A stretch of DNA of 26,496 nt from CALIKW01 sp038998005 (GCA_038998005.1 JAVZIY010000003.1:1-26496), one strand, 5' to 3'. Shown: positions 14,701 through 20,465, counted from the stretch's first letter. A program made the numbers and translations. Notes: generated by a model from the letters alone, not told the origin.

Positions 14701-15489
14701 ATGCAAATTCAAATTTTAAGGAAAACAGACTCTGAAATAAATTTTATAGTAAAGGGAATAACTCCTGGATTTGCTAACTTACTTAGAAGAGCAATGATGG
14801 TAGAAGTTCCAACCTTAGCAATAGAATGGGTCGATTTCATAAAGAATGATTCTGCCTTACAAGATGAAATTTTGGCAAACAGACTTGGACAAATTCCTTT
14901 AACATTTGATAAGAAAGCTTATAATTTAATTGAAGAGTGCAGTTGTAAGGGAAAGGGTTGTAGTAGATGTCAAGTTAAGCTTTTCTTAAGCAAGAAAGGA
15001 CCTTGCATGGTTTACTCTGGTGACCTTAAAACAAGGGCAAAGGATGTTAGACCTGTTTTTGAAAATATACCAATAGTTGAGCTTTTTGAAAATGAAGAAT
15101 TGGAATTTGAAGCAATAGCTCAGCTTGGCTTCGGAAAAGAGCATGCTAAGTGGCAAGCTTCTATCGTTGGATACAAAAATTGTAAAACAGCAAGCGTAAT
15201 TCCAAAAGATAAAAATTATGAAAAATATTTGACTCTTTGTAAAAGAAATCATATCTTTAAAACTGATGATAAAATAATAATTACTGGAATAGATGATTGT
15301 CCTCTTTGTCAGAAGTATAAGGAAATTGGTAAAGGGGATGAAGTTAAAATAGATGATAGTGAAGATATTTTTGTTTTTAATGTTGAAACCACTTCTGGTT
15401 TAAAAGCTGAGGAAGTTATGTTTGAGGCTTTAGAGCAACTTAAAAAAAGGCTTAATGAATTTATTAAACAATTGAAAAAAATTAAATAA
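14701..15489 (+). CDS. rpoD: DNA-directed RNA polymerase subunit D
   Basis: The 262-residue alpha/Rpb3-like assembly subunit. Landmarks are the dimerisation segment NFIVKGITPGFANLLRRAMM, LAIEWVDFIKNDSALQDEIL and ANRLGQIPL, and the closing helix LKAEEVMFEALEQLKKRLNE. A four-cysteine knuckle (C80, C82, C87, C90, ECSCKGKGCSRC) probably binds zinc. The Fe-S domain keeps C180, C200 and C203, but the fourth position is Tyr206, so any cluster would have three cysteine ligands. In archaea rpoD is usually followed by L18e-L13-S9; here it is followed by a tRNA gene, so that ribosomal cluster has been broken up. Confidence 0.96.
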   Translation: MQIQILRKTDSEINFIVKGITPGFANLLRRAMMVEVPTLAIEWVDFIKNDSALQDEILANRLGQIPLTFDKKAYNLIEECSCKGKGCSRCQVKLFLSKKGPCMVYSGDLKTRAKDVRPVFENIPIVELFENEELEFEAIAQLGFGKEHAKWQASIVGYKNCKTASVIPKDKNYEKYLTLCKRNHIFKTDDKIIITGIDDCPLCQKYKEIGKGDEVKIDDSEDIFVFNVETTSGLKAEEVMFEALEQLKKRLNEFIKQLKKIK

Positions 15490-15512
15490 TTCTTTTTTAA
15501 TATCAAAATTAA

Positions 15513-15627
15513 GCAGGGGTCGCCTAGTCTGGTCAATGGCAGCAGGCTTAAGTTTAAACTTAAGCTCTGATTGATGAAGAAACCTGCTGGCTTAGTGCCT
15601 ACGTGGGTTCAAATCCCACCCCCTGCA
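15513..15627 (+). tRNA. tRNA-Leu (anticodon UAA) with a 29-base intron
   Basis: Acceptor GCAGGGG (15513-15519) pairs with CCCCTGC (15620-15626), with discriminator A at 15627, the leucine identity base in archaea. D-stem GCC/GGC, with AGTCTGGTCAA in the loop. Anticodon stem GCAGG (15542-15546) pairs with CCTGC (15583-15587). There is a 15-base variable region with a GGC/GCC stem (type II tRNA) and T-arm GTGGG-TTCAAAT-CCCAC. The anticodon loop is C-T-TAA-G, then an intron, then A. The long variable arm, A73 and close match to other archaeal tRNA-Leu genes support Leu over Ser. The terminal CCA is not encoded (ACCT follows). It lies 23 bases after rpoD. Confidence 0.92.
15553..15581 (+). other. 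tRNA-Leu intron at 37/38, carrying box C/D-like motifs
   Basis: The 29 bases between G37 and A38 are TTTAAACTTAAG, then CTCTGATTGATGAAGAA. CTTAAG within it is complementary to bases 32-37 of the anticodon loop. CTGA (15567-15570, a perfect box D) is directly followed by TTGATGA (15571-15577, box C consensus RTGATGA with one mismatch). I could not fold a canonical bulge-helix-bulge: only C32-U33-U34 pairs with AAG before the 3' splice site. Placement at 37/38 assumes the usual archaeal position; shifting the boundary by one or two bases keeps anticodon UAA. Confidence 0.7.
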
Positions 15628-15990
15628 CCTCAATTTATTTATAAATCTTTCGCTTTTTCTCCTTCTGATACCTTTTTGGGATAAAGTTCAAAAAATAAGG
15701 AAGTTTTGTGAAAAGGAAAAATTGAATCAATACTGGAAAAAACTGAATGAAATTGCAGAAAAGGAGAAATATTTTGCTGCTGATACAGCTAAAAACATGC
15801 TTTCAAATGTTCAATTGCTCTATAAATTATCTCATACATTTTCTCTCTTTTCTTCTTCTTTGATTAATGTCAATTTCATACCGCTTGTAGTTCCGTTGGA
15901 CGTTTTCCTATAGAAGCTCTTGGCTGGAAAATGATTTAAAACTCTAGGATTGATGATTGTCTCTTAACCATAAAATATTTATATTAGTTA
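15628..15990. other. Mostly non-coding stretch with decayed-looking reading frames
   Basis: About 360 bases without a convincing gene. One plus-strand frame is open from about 15640 to 15913; a TTG at 15722 could start 63 codons (NQYWKKLNEIAEKEKYFAAD...), but there is no Shine-Dalgarno and the last half turns into serine/leucine-rich low-quality sequence. On the minus strand near 15843-15960 short frames such as PRASIGKRPTELQAV look protein-like but lack starts and are broken by stops. I read this as decayed coding sequence, possibly an insertion-sequence or gene remnant, plus the promoter of the DUF5320-DUF134 pair. Confidence 0.35.
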
Positions 15991-16010
15991 TGAATATATA
16001 TTCAATATAA
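15978..16010 (+). promoter_or_regulatory. Promoter with perfect 14-base palindrome, DUF5320-DUF134 operon
   Basis: TTTATATTA (15978-15986) is a good TATA box. Directly after it TGAATATATATTCA (15991-16004) is a perfect palindrome covering the space between the box and the expected start site near 16008. A repressor bound there would block initiation. The downstream DUF134 protein has a predicted helix-turn-helix, so autoregulation is possible. Confidence 0.45.
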
Positions 16011-16048
16011 ATTATGAGTAATAATTCAAAATAAAGGAGGTGAAAAAT

Positions 16049-16255
16049 ATGCCATGCGGAGATGGAACAGGTCCTTGGTGGATTCAAGGAAGAGCTTGGA
16101 GATGTTTGTGGCTAAAAAGATTTTACTTTAACGAACCAGTAGTTAAGCCTATAACATTAACAAAAGAAGAGCAAATAAAAATTCTAGAAGAAGAGTTAAA
16201 ACAGATTGAAGCGGAGAAACAAGAAATACAAAAAAAGCTTGAAGAGTTGAAATAA
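16049..16255 (+). CDS. DUF5320-like small protein with C-terminal coiled coil
   Basis: A 68-residue protein starting MPCGDGTGPWWIQGRAWRC, close to the M-P-x-x-D-x-T-G-P-x-G start of DUF5320 proteins. A helical coiled-coil of about 30 residues follows (EQIKILEEELKQIEAEKQEI). ATG 16049 is chosen because a perfect GGAGGTG lies six bases upstream; an upstream in-frame GTG is part of that Shine-Dalgarno itself. The stop overlaps the DUF134 start (TAATG). In other archaea and anaerobic bacteria these proteins lie beside DUF134, NifX-like and ParA/MinD-like genes, but the latter two are missing here. Function unknown; the conserved Cys/Gly/Trp start hints at metal or cofactor handling. Confidence 0.7.
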   Translation: MPCGDGTGPWWIQGRAWRCLWLKRFYFNEPVVKPITLTKEEQIKILEEELKQIEAEKQEIQKKLEELK

Positions 16256-16578
16256 TGCCAAGACCGAGAATTTGTAGAAAAGTTTGGTTTGAACCAAGTG
16301 TGACTTACTTCAAGCCAGTTGGAGTAAGGATGATTGATTTAGAAGAATCTATACTTACTGTAGATGAATTTGAGGCTGTCAGGTTAAAAGATCTAGAAGG
16401 TTTAGAAGAAGAAGCAGCTGCTAAGAAAATGAATATATCTCAACCAACCTTTAACAGGCTAGTTACTTCTGCAAGAAAAAAAATTGCTGATGCTATAGTT
16501 AATGGAAAAGCAATTAAAATTGAAGGGGGGAATTTTGTAGTAGCTAGGAGATTTAGAAGACGTGGAAGAATGATGTAA
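16255..16578 (+). CDS. DUF134 family predicted DNA-binding protein
   Basis: A 107-residue protein opening MPRPRICRKVWFEPSVTYFK, the diagnostic start of DUF134 (P-R-P-x-x-x-R-x-V). LTVDEFEAVRLKDLEGL and EEAAAKKMNISQPTFNRLV follow, a helix-turn-helix of the sigma-70 region 4 type, then SARKKIADAIVNGKAIKIEG. The arginine-rich tail (RRFRRRGRMM) would favour nucleic acid binding. It is cotranscribed with the DUF5320-like gene through a one-base overlap. It is a plausible regulator of its own operon through the palindrome at 15991-16004; that link is inference. Confidence 0.88.
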   Translation: MPRPRICRKVWFEPSVTYFKPVGVRMIDLEESILTVDEFEAVRLKDLEGLEEEAAAKKMNISQPTFNRLVTSARKKIADAIVNGKAIKIEGGNFVVARRFRRRGRMM

Positions 16579-16774
16579 AAAAGATAAAAGTTTGGATAAA
16601 TATTTTAAGTAGAATGCTAAGCGGAACGTAAATAACATAAACAACAAAAACACATAATATTCAATAGAATGTCAGAAAATACTAATTTCAGCAACAGTTC
16701 AAACTGAAGTCATTCCATACTCCTCATTGAATTAAAGTTCAAATTTAATGAAATAGGAAAAAAGTATTATTCGC
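16579..16774. other. Intergenic gap with no recognised feature
   Basis: About 195 bases between two genes that end toward each other. I see no RNA gene, no convincing small ORF on either strand, and only an imperfect symmetric element, CAGTTCAAACTG (16694-16705). It contains AT-rich tracts that could serve as terminators for the convergent transcripts. Confidence 0.4.
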
Positions 16775-17245
16775 TTAGTCAGCTAAATTTTTTCTTAATT
16801 CTGGGTTTTTCCAATATTTTAAAATTAGGGAATTAATTTTTTCCAGATCAAAAATATCAGGAATACATACATCATATCCAGACATGCTCTTAGCTAAATC
16901 AATTGAAGCTAACATAATGGATTTTAAAAATTCACTTTTTGATTTAGAATATGCTTCTTCAACAACGGAACTATCTTTCAAGTTTATACCTAAAAACTTA
17001 GGTTCAGATGCCCATCCAATATCTTTTATACTCTCCCAATCGATGAACAAAGTTTTATTCTCACCAAAACTATATAGAATACCTTTTTTATTTATTTCAA
17101 TAAAAATATTTTTATACTTTCCTCTAATGAGTGTAAACATAATGCTAACAATTAAAACAAAGGATAAACCAAAGGCTATCAGACTCAGTATTTTATTAAT
17201 TTCATAGGTTATTAGACCACACAATAAAAAAAAGAAAAAATCCAA
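16775..17245 (-). CDS. Membrane-anchored PH-like domain protein, probably frameshifted at its N-terminus
   Basis: Two hydrophobic N-terminal segments (ending at about residue 40) are followed by a domain IFIEINKKGILYSFGENKTL, then IDWESIKDIGW and FLGINLKDSSVV. The glycine-rich strand, an I-x-W-E-x-I turn and 'LGINLKD' resemble bacterial PH-like (STM3941/YcxB-type) membrane proteins; this is recognition by pattern, not certainty. The frame can only start at a TTG (17245). Just upstream an ATG (17297) begins a good N-terminus, MKKYRFEVKKTIYVTLLLG, in a frame one base off, and the two join at an A8 tract (17226-17233). With seven A's the protein would be continuous from 17297, so a homopolymer indel or sequencing error is likely. 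Confidence 0.55.
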   Translation of the reverse strand: MDFFFFLLCGLITYEINKILSLIAFGLSFVLIVSIMFTLIRGKYKNIFIEINKKGILYSFGENKTLFIDWESIKDIGWASEPKFLGINLKDSSVVEEAYSKSKSEFLKSIMLASIDLAKSMSGYDVCIPDIFDLEKINSLILKYWKNPELRKNLAD

Positions 17246-17297
17246 GTAACAAAGTTACATATATAGTTTTTTTAACTTCAAATCGATATTTCTTCAT

Positions 17298-17599
17298 ACT
17301 TAATTTTTTCTTCTTTTTCAAATAAAAAATACATATTATCTTCGCATAATTTCTTGGTCTTTTGCCATTATATGAAAGGTACAGCGAAATACCAATAATT
17401 GATTAAATGCACAATGCTTTTTCTTACGGAAAGTACGGAAGAATCGAATGATAATGCTGCCATTTAAAAAAGTAGTCCCTTAAAAATTTCATACTTCTAT
17501 CCTTGTTTTTTAAAGTAGCGATGTTACAATTTAAATTACATCTTAAGTAACATCTATAGAAATTGTAAATATTTAATTTCTAATCATTAAACTCTACTT
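17298..17599. other. Intergenic region with nested inverted repeats
   Basis: About 300 bases between divergent genes. Most of it has no recognisable coding sequence. Near its right end GATGTTAC (17520-17527) pairs with GTAACATC (17547-17554), and an overlapping TTACAATTT (17524-17532) pairs with AAATTGTAA (17560-17568). The two repeats cannot form together. A TAAATATTTAATTT box (17567-17580) then leads to the start at 17600. The inverted repeats lie just upstream of that TATA box, where an activator or operator site would be expected. Confidence 0.45.
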
Positions 17600-17824
17600 A
17601 TGAACATAATACTTTTCTTCATTATGTTCGCAGTTTTCATAAACATGATCTTTACTCTTTTATCAATAGATGCCTATGCTAGAAGCACAACTATAGGAGA
17701 AACAGATTATTTATCTTTGATATTTGGGGCTTCTTTTATGTCTATCTTGGTTATAATCTACATCTACACTTTCTCTCATCTACCAGAACTTTGGAGACAG
17801 ATAAAAGAAGGAAAGAAAGATTAA
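17600..17824 (+). CDS. Small two-helix membrane protein, unknown
   Basis: 74 residues with two hydrophobic helices (about 3-21 and 41-59), a polar linker (DAYARSTTIGETDYLS) and a short basic tail (ELWRQIKEGKKD). I do not recognise a family. The ATG lies about 27 bases after an AT-rich TATA-like box and lacks a Shine-Dalgarno, consistent with a leaderless mRNA. The stop codon overlaps by four bases the stop of the convergent adenosyltransferase gene. It could be a real small membrane protein; codon use is similar to neighbours. Confidence 0.55.
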   Translation: MNIILFFIMFAVFINMIFTLLSIDAYARSTTIGETDYLSLIFGASFMSILVIIYIYTFSHLPELWRQIKEGKKD

Positions 17825-18381
17825 TATTGAATTCCTTTTGTTGTAGGTATTTTTTTCGGGAATTTTACATCTTTTATAACATTAACAAAATGTGAGATTT
17901 CATAAAGCTCTTTAGGTGCAAACCTTCCAGTTAAAACTACGTCAGTTCTTTTTGGAATAGATTTCAAAAATTTTATAACTTCTTTTTTATCCAAAAGCTT
18001 CCAATGCAAAGCTAAATTTATTTCATCCAAAACAAGCAAGTGAGGTTTTTTTTCTTTAACAATTTTTTTAGCAAACTCTAAGCCCTTTTTTGCAAATAGT
18101 TTATCTGCATCATTCAAATTCCTAACAACAAACTTTTTCTTTCCAAACCTATAAACTTTTGGCGAGCCATCAAGTTTGAACCAACCAGGCCTTCCAAACT
18201 GATAAATTTCATAGTAAGGCTTAAGTTTATTTTTTATCTTATATTCTCCTGTATTCTTCCACCATTTCAAAAACTGAATTATAACAACTTTATGCTTATG
18301 ACCAACCGAACGCAAGGCTAATCCTAAGGCATTAGTTGTTTTTCCTGCTCCTGTTCCAGTATAAAGGTAAATATAGCCCAT
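17821..18381 (-). CDS. cobO: Cob(I)yrinic acid a,c-diamide adenosyltransferase (CobA/CobO/BtuR type)
   Basis: A 186-residue P-loop enzyme that transfers adenosyl from ATP to reduced cobalt, making adenosylcobalamin. Seen are MGYIYLYTGTGAGKTTNALG (the family's T-G-x-G-A-G-K-T-T P-loop variant), VVIIQFLKWW (family I-Q-F-x-K), PHLLVLDEINLALHWKLL (Walker B with the conserved D-E-I-N) and DVVLTGRFAPKELYEI (family V-L-T-G-R). These match CobA rather than the unrelated PduO or EutT types. The product is the cofactor for the class II ribonucleotide reductase 2 kb away. It is transcribed divergently from tRNA-Cys across a shared TATA element. Confidence 0.93.
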   Translation of the reverse strand: MGYIYLYTGTGAGKTTNALGLALRSVGHKHKVVIIQFLKWWKNTGEYKIKNKLKPYYEIYQFGRPGWFKLDGSPKVYRFGKKKFVVRNLNDADKLFAKKGLEFAKKIVKEKKPHLLVLDEINLALHWKLLDKKEVIKFLKSIPKRTDVVLTGRFAPKELYEISHFVNVIKDVKFPKKIPTTKGIQY

Positions 18382-18405
18382 AATTTTAATTTGTGGAGAA
18401 ATAAA

Positions 18406-18413
18406 TTTTAAAA
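18406..18413. promoter_or_regulatory. Palindromic TATA element shared by cobO and tRNA-Cys
   Basis: TTTTAAAA at 18406-18413 is self-complementary and centred at 18409.5. It lies 28.5 bases from the cobO ATG (18381) on one side and 28.5 bases from the first base of tRNA-Cys (18438) on the other. That is a usable archaeal TATA distance for both, so a single element may work in both directions. A further TTATAAATA at 18415-18423 is too near the tRNA to serve it well. Confidence 0.45.
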
Positions 18414-18437
18414 CTTATAAATAAAATTAAATTACAA

Positions 18438-18511
18438 GCTGGGGTGGCCGAGTCCGGCGAGGCGCATGCCTGCAGAGCATGTTTACGTGGGTTCAAATCC
18501 CACCCCCAGCT
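18438..18511 (+). tRNA. tRNA-Cys (anticodon GCA)
   Basis: Acceptor GCTGGGG (18438-18444) pairs with CCCCAGC (18504-18510), discriminator T at 18511 (U73, the cysteine identity base). D-arm GCC...GGC; anticodon stem CATGC/GCATG encloses C-T-GCA-G-A; variable region TTTAC; T-arm GTGGG-TTCAAAT-CCCAC. There is no intron, and CCA is not encoded (TTTTC follows, a possible Pol termination T-tract). It is 38 bases upstream of cysS on the same strand, so the tRNA and its synthetase may be transcribed together. Confidence 0.95.
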
Positions 18512-18549
18512 TTTCTTTTAAATTAAAATTCAAAAGTTAATTGATAATA

Positions 18550-19968
18550 ATGACACTTAAAGTTTACAATACATTAGCAAGAAAAAAAGAAGTTTTCAAA
18601 CCTATAAGAAAAAATAAAGTAAGAATTTTTGTTTGTGGACCAACCGTCTATGATTTTTCACATTTGGGGCATGCAAAAACCTATGTACAATTTGACATTA
18701 TTGTAAGATATCTTAGGTATAAGGGCTATAAGGTTTTTTATCTTCAAAACATAACAGACTTAGATGATAAAATAATTGAAAGAGCTAAGGAAGAAGGTAC
18801 AACTCCTGAAGCTCTTGCTAGAAGGTTTGAGGAAGAATTCTATAAGGATATGGAAGCTTTAGGAATTACTTCTGTTGATAAGTATGCTAGGGCAACAGAT
18901 TACATAAAGGAAATAATAAGCCAAGTTAAAAGGCTTTTAGAAAAAGGTTATGCTTATGAAATAGAAGATGGTATTTATTATGATTTGAGCAAGTTCAAAG
19001 AATATGGTAAACTTTCTGGAAGGACTACTTTAGAAGCAGAGGATGCAGTTTCTAGGATTGATGAAAGTGTGAACAAAAGGAATAAGGGGGATTTTTGTTT
19101 ATGGAAAAAATCTAAGCCAAATGAACCAAAATGGCCTTCACCATGGTTTGAAGGAAGGCCTGGATGGCATATAGAAGATACTGCAATTACCGAATCTCAT
19201 TTTGGTCCACAATATGATATTCATGGCGGAGCTAGAGATTTAATTTTTCCTCATCACGAAGCTGAAATAGCCCAAATGGAAGCAATTTCAGGAAAAAAAC
19301 CTTTTGTTAAATATTGGCTACATACAGGCTTTCTTACAGTTGAAGGAAGAAAAATGGCAAAATCCTTAGGAAATTTTATCACAATAAGAGATGCTCTTAA
19401 AAAATATGATGCAGAAACTTTAAGACTTTTCTTTGCCTCTTCCCATTACAGAAGCCCTATTGATTATAGTGAAAAAAATCTTGACCAAGCAAAAATAAAC
19501 CTAGAAAAACTTTACAATACTTTAAAAAACATACAAGATGCAAGGAAAAGAAAAGAAATAACAAAAGATGAAAAAGAATTTAAAGAGTTTTTAAAAGAGT
19601 GCAAAAGAAAATTTGAAAGTTTTATGGACGATGATTTTAACACACCAAAAGCACTTAGCTGCCTTTATAAACTTTCAACTAAGACAAATGAGTTATTAAA
19701 TAAGCAAAATGGAGAAATTAACGAAAAACTTTCAAGAGAAATAATTAAAACTTTTAGGGAGCTTGGATATATTTTTGGTATTTTACAAAAAGAAATAAAA
19801 GAAGAAGAAATACCAGAAGAAATTAAAAAGCTTTTAGAAGAAAGAGAAGAGGCAAGAAAAAGAAAAGATTTCAAAAAAGCTGACGAGATAAGAGAAAAAA
19901 TTAAGGAAAAAGGCTATTTAATTGAAGATACAAAAGAAGGGCCAAAAGTTAAAAAATTAACTAATTGA
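18550..19968 (+). CDS. cysS: Cysteinyl-tRNA synthetase
   Basis: A class I synthetase of 472 residues charging tRNA-Cys. Start M-T-L-K-V-Y-N-T-L-A at ATG 18550 matches the family; an in-frame TTG at 18541 would add three residues. Zinc ligand C29 lies in FVCGPTVYDFSHLGH, whose HLGH (38-41) is the HIGH motif. At the second zinc position (C209 in E. coli) GWHIEDTAIT has Asp210, as I recall also in some archaeal enzymes. DIHGGARDLIFPHHEAEIAQ supplies the remaining zinc ligands. KMAKS (268-272) is the KMSKS motif. The C-terminal anticodon-binding helices are rich in Lys/Glu. The 3' end overlaps the convergent ferredoxin gene by 12 bases. Confidence 0.97.
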   Translation: MTLKVYNTLARKKEVFKPIRKNKVRIFVCGPTVYDFSHLGHAKTYVQFDIIVRYLRYKGYKVFYLQNITDLDDKIIERAKEEGTTPEALARRFEEEFYKDMEALGITSVDKYARATDYIKEIISQVKRLLEKGYAYEIEDGIYYDLSKFKEYGKLSGRTTLEAEDAVSRIDESVNKRNKGDFCLWKKSKPNEPKWPSPWFEGRPGWHIEDTAITESHFGPQYDIHGGARDLIFPHHEAEIAQMEAISGKKPFVKYWLHTGFLTVEGRKMAKSLGNFITIRDALKKYDAETLRLFFASSHYRSPIDYSEKNLDQAKINLEKLYNTLKNIQDARKRKEITKDEKEFKEFLKECKRKFESFMDDDFNTPKALSCLYKLSTKTNELLNKQNGEINEKLSREIIKTFRELGYIFGILQKEIKEEEIPEEIKKLLEEREEARKRKDFKKADEIREKIKEKGYLIEDTKEGPKVKKLTN

Positions 19969-20142
19969 AATTGCTCCTGCTGGACAAGAATCCCTTGCAT
20001 TTTCCAGATTTTCACACTCTCCTTCTGGATCTATTACTTTTGATTTTCCTCCTTCAAGCTTAAAAATGTTTGGGCATAAGCTAGTGCAAAGCCCACAACC
20101 TATGCATTTATTTCTATCAACCTTTACTACCAAATCATCCAC
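19957..20142 (-). CDS. Single-cluster 4Fe-4S ferredoxin
   Basis: A 61-residue ferredoxin of the small archaeal type. It has CIGCGLCTSLCP (C13, C16, C19 and C23) and DSCPAGAISIS, so the single cubane is bound by C13, C16, C19 and C53, with C23 and C43 available for a disulfide as in hyperthermophile one-cluster ferredoxins. It is a likely electron carrier for IorAB and similar oxidoreductases. The start is ambiguous: the frame opens at GTG 20142, but an AGGTGG stretch sits five bases before TTG 20133, which would give a protein starting M-V-V-K-V-D. Confidence 0.92.
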   Translation of the reverse strand: MDDLVVKVDRNKCIGCGLCTSLCPNIFKLEGGKSKVIDPEGECENLENARDSCPAGAISIS

Positions 20143-20174
20143 CTTTATTTTTATTTGAACAAAATGATTATTTA

Positions 20175-20465
20175 ATGATTTTGGCTATTCTTGGCTTAAT
20201 AGATATACTTGCAGGAGGGATAATTATCTTTCCTTTAAACTCACCTTTTCTTCTATACCTTGGAATCTTTTGTTTGATAAAAGGAATTATTTCAATTCCA
20301 TCTTTACTTGAGGGCGAAATCTTCATTTTTATTCTTGGCTTAATAGATATACTTGCATTTCTTTCTTTAACTCTAGCATATTTTAATTTTTCTTTTCTTA
20401 AAATCATAGGCTTTTTCATGATAGGAAAAGGAATTTATAGTTTTGTGACTGGAATAAAATTTTAA
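20175..20465 (+). CDS. Four-helix membrane protein made of two tandem repeats
   Basis: 96 residues in four hydrophobic helices. The protein is a duplication: ILGLIDILA, a linker, then SPFLLYLGIFCLIKGIISI is repeated as ILGLIDILA...FSFLKIIGFFMIGKGIYSF, with 48 residues between repeat starts. The DNA still carries a perfect 28-base repeat for the first motif. Each unit is a helix hairpin with a conserved G-L-I-D-I-L-A start and a G-x-x-x-x-x-K-G-I-x-S helix. I do not recognise a characterised family; it could be a small channel or scaffold. The ATG at 20175 lacks a Shine-Dalgarno. Its stop overlaps the convergent ribonucleotide reductase gene. Confidence 0.65.
   Translation: MILAILGLIDILAGGIIIFPLNSPFLLYLGIFCLIKGIISIPSLLEGEIFIFILGLIDILAFLSLTLAYFNFSFLKIIGFFMIGKGIYSFVTGIKF
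20186..20357 (+). repeat. 28-bp perfect direct repeat in the duplicated membrane protein
   Basis: The sequence TATTCTTGGCTTAATAGATA followed by TACTTGCA occurs at 20186-20213 and again at 20330-20357. The copies are 144 bases (48 codons) apart and in frame, matching the protein-level duplication. Between the copies the DNA has diverged strongly while this stretch has not. Confidence 0.95.

Noticed and set aside
15513..15627. Reading the spliced tRNA as tRNA-Ser(UGA)
   Set aside because: Placing the splice site after base 34 would give UGA, but discriminator A73, the D-loop and overall match fit leucine, and archaeal serine tRNAs carry G73.
15722..15913. 63-codon plus-strand ORF with TTG start
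   Set aside because: No ribosome site, the frame is open further upstream without a start, and the second half is low quality. Kept only as part of a decayed stretch.
20168..20419. 83-codon minus-strand frame with repeated S-I-K-P-R-I-K/A
   Set aside because: Antisense of the duplicated membrane protein; its repeat is a by-product of the 28-base DNA repeat.
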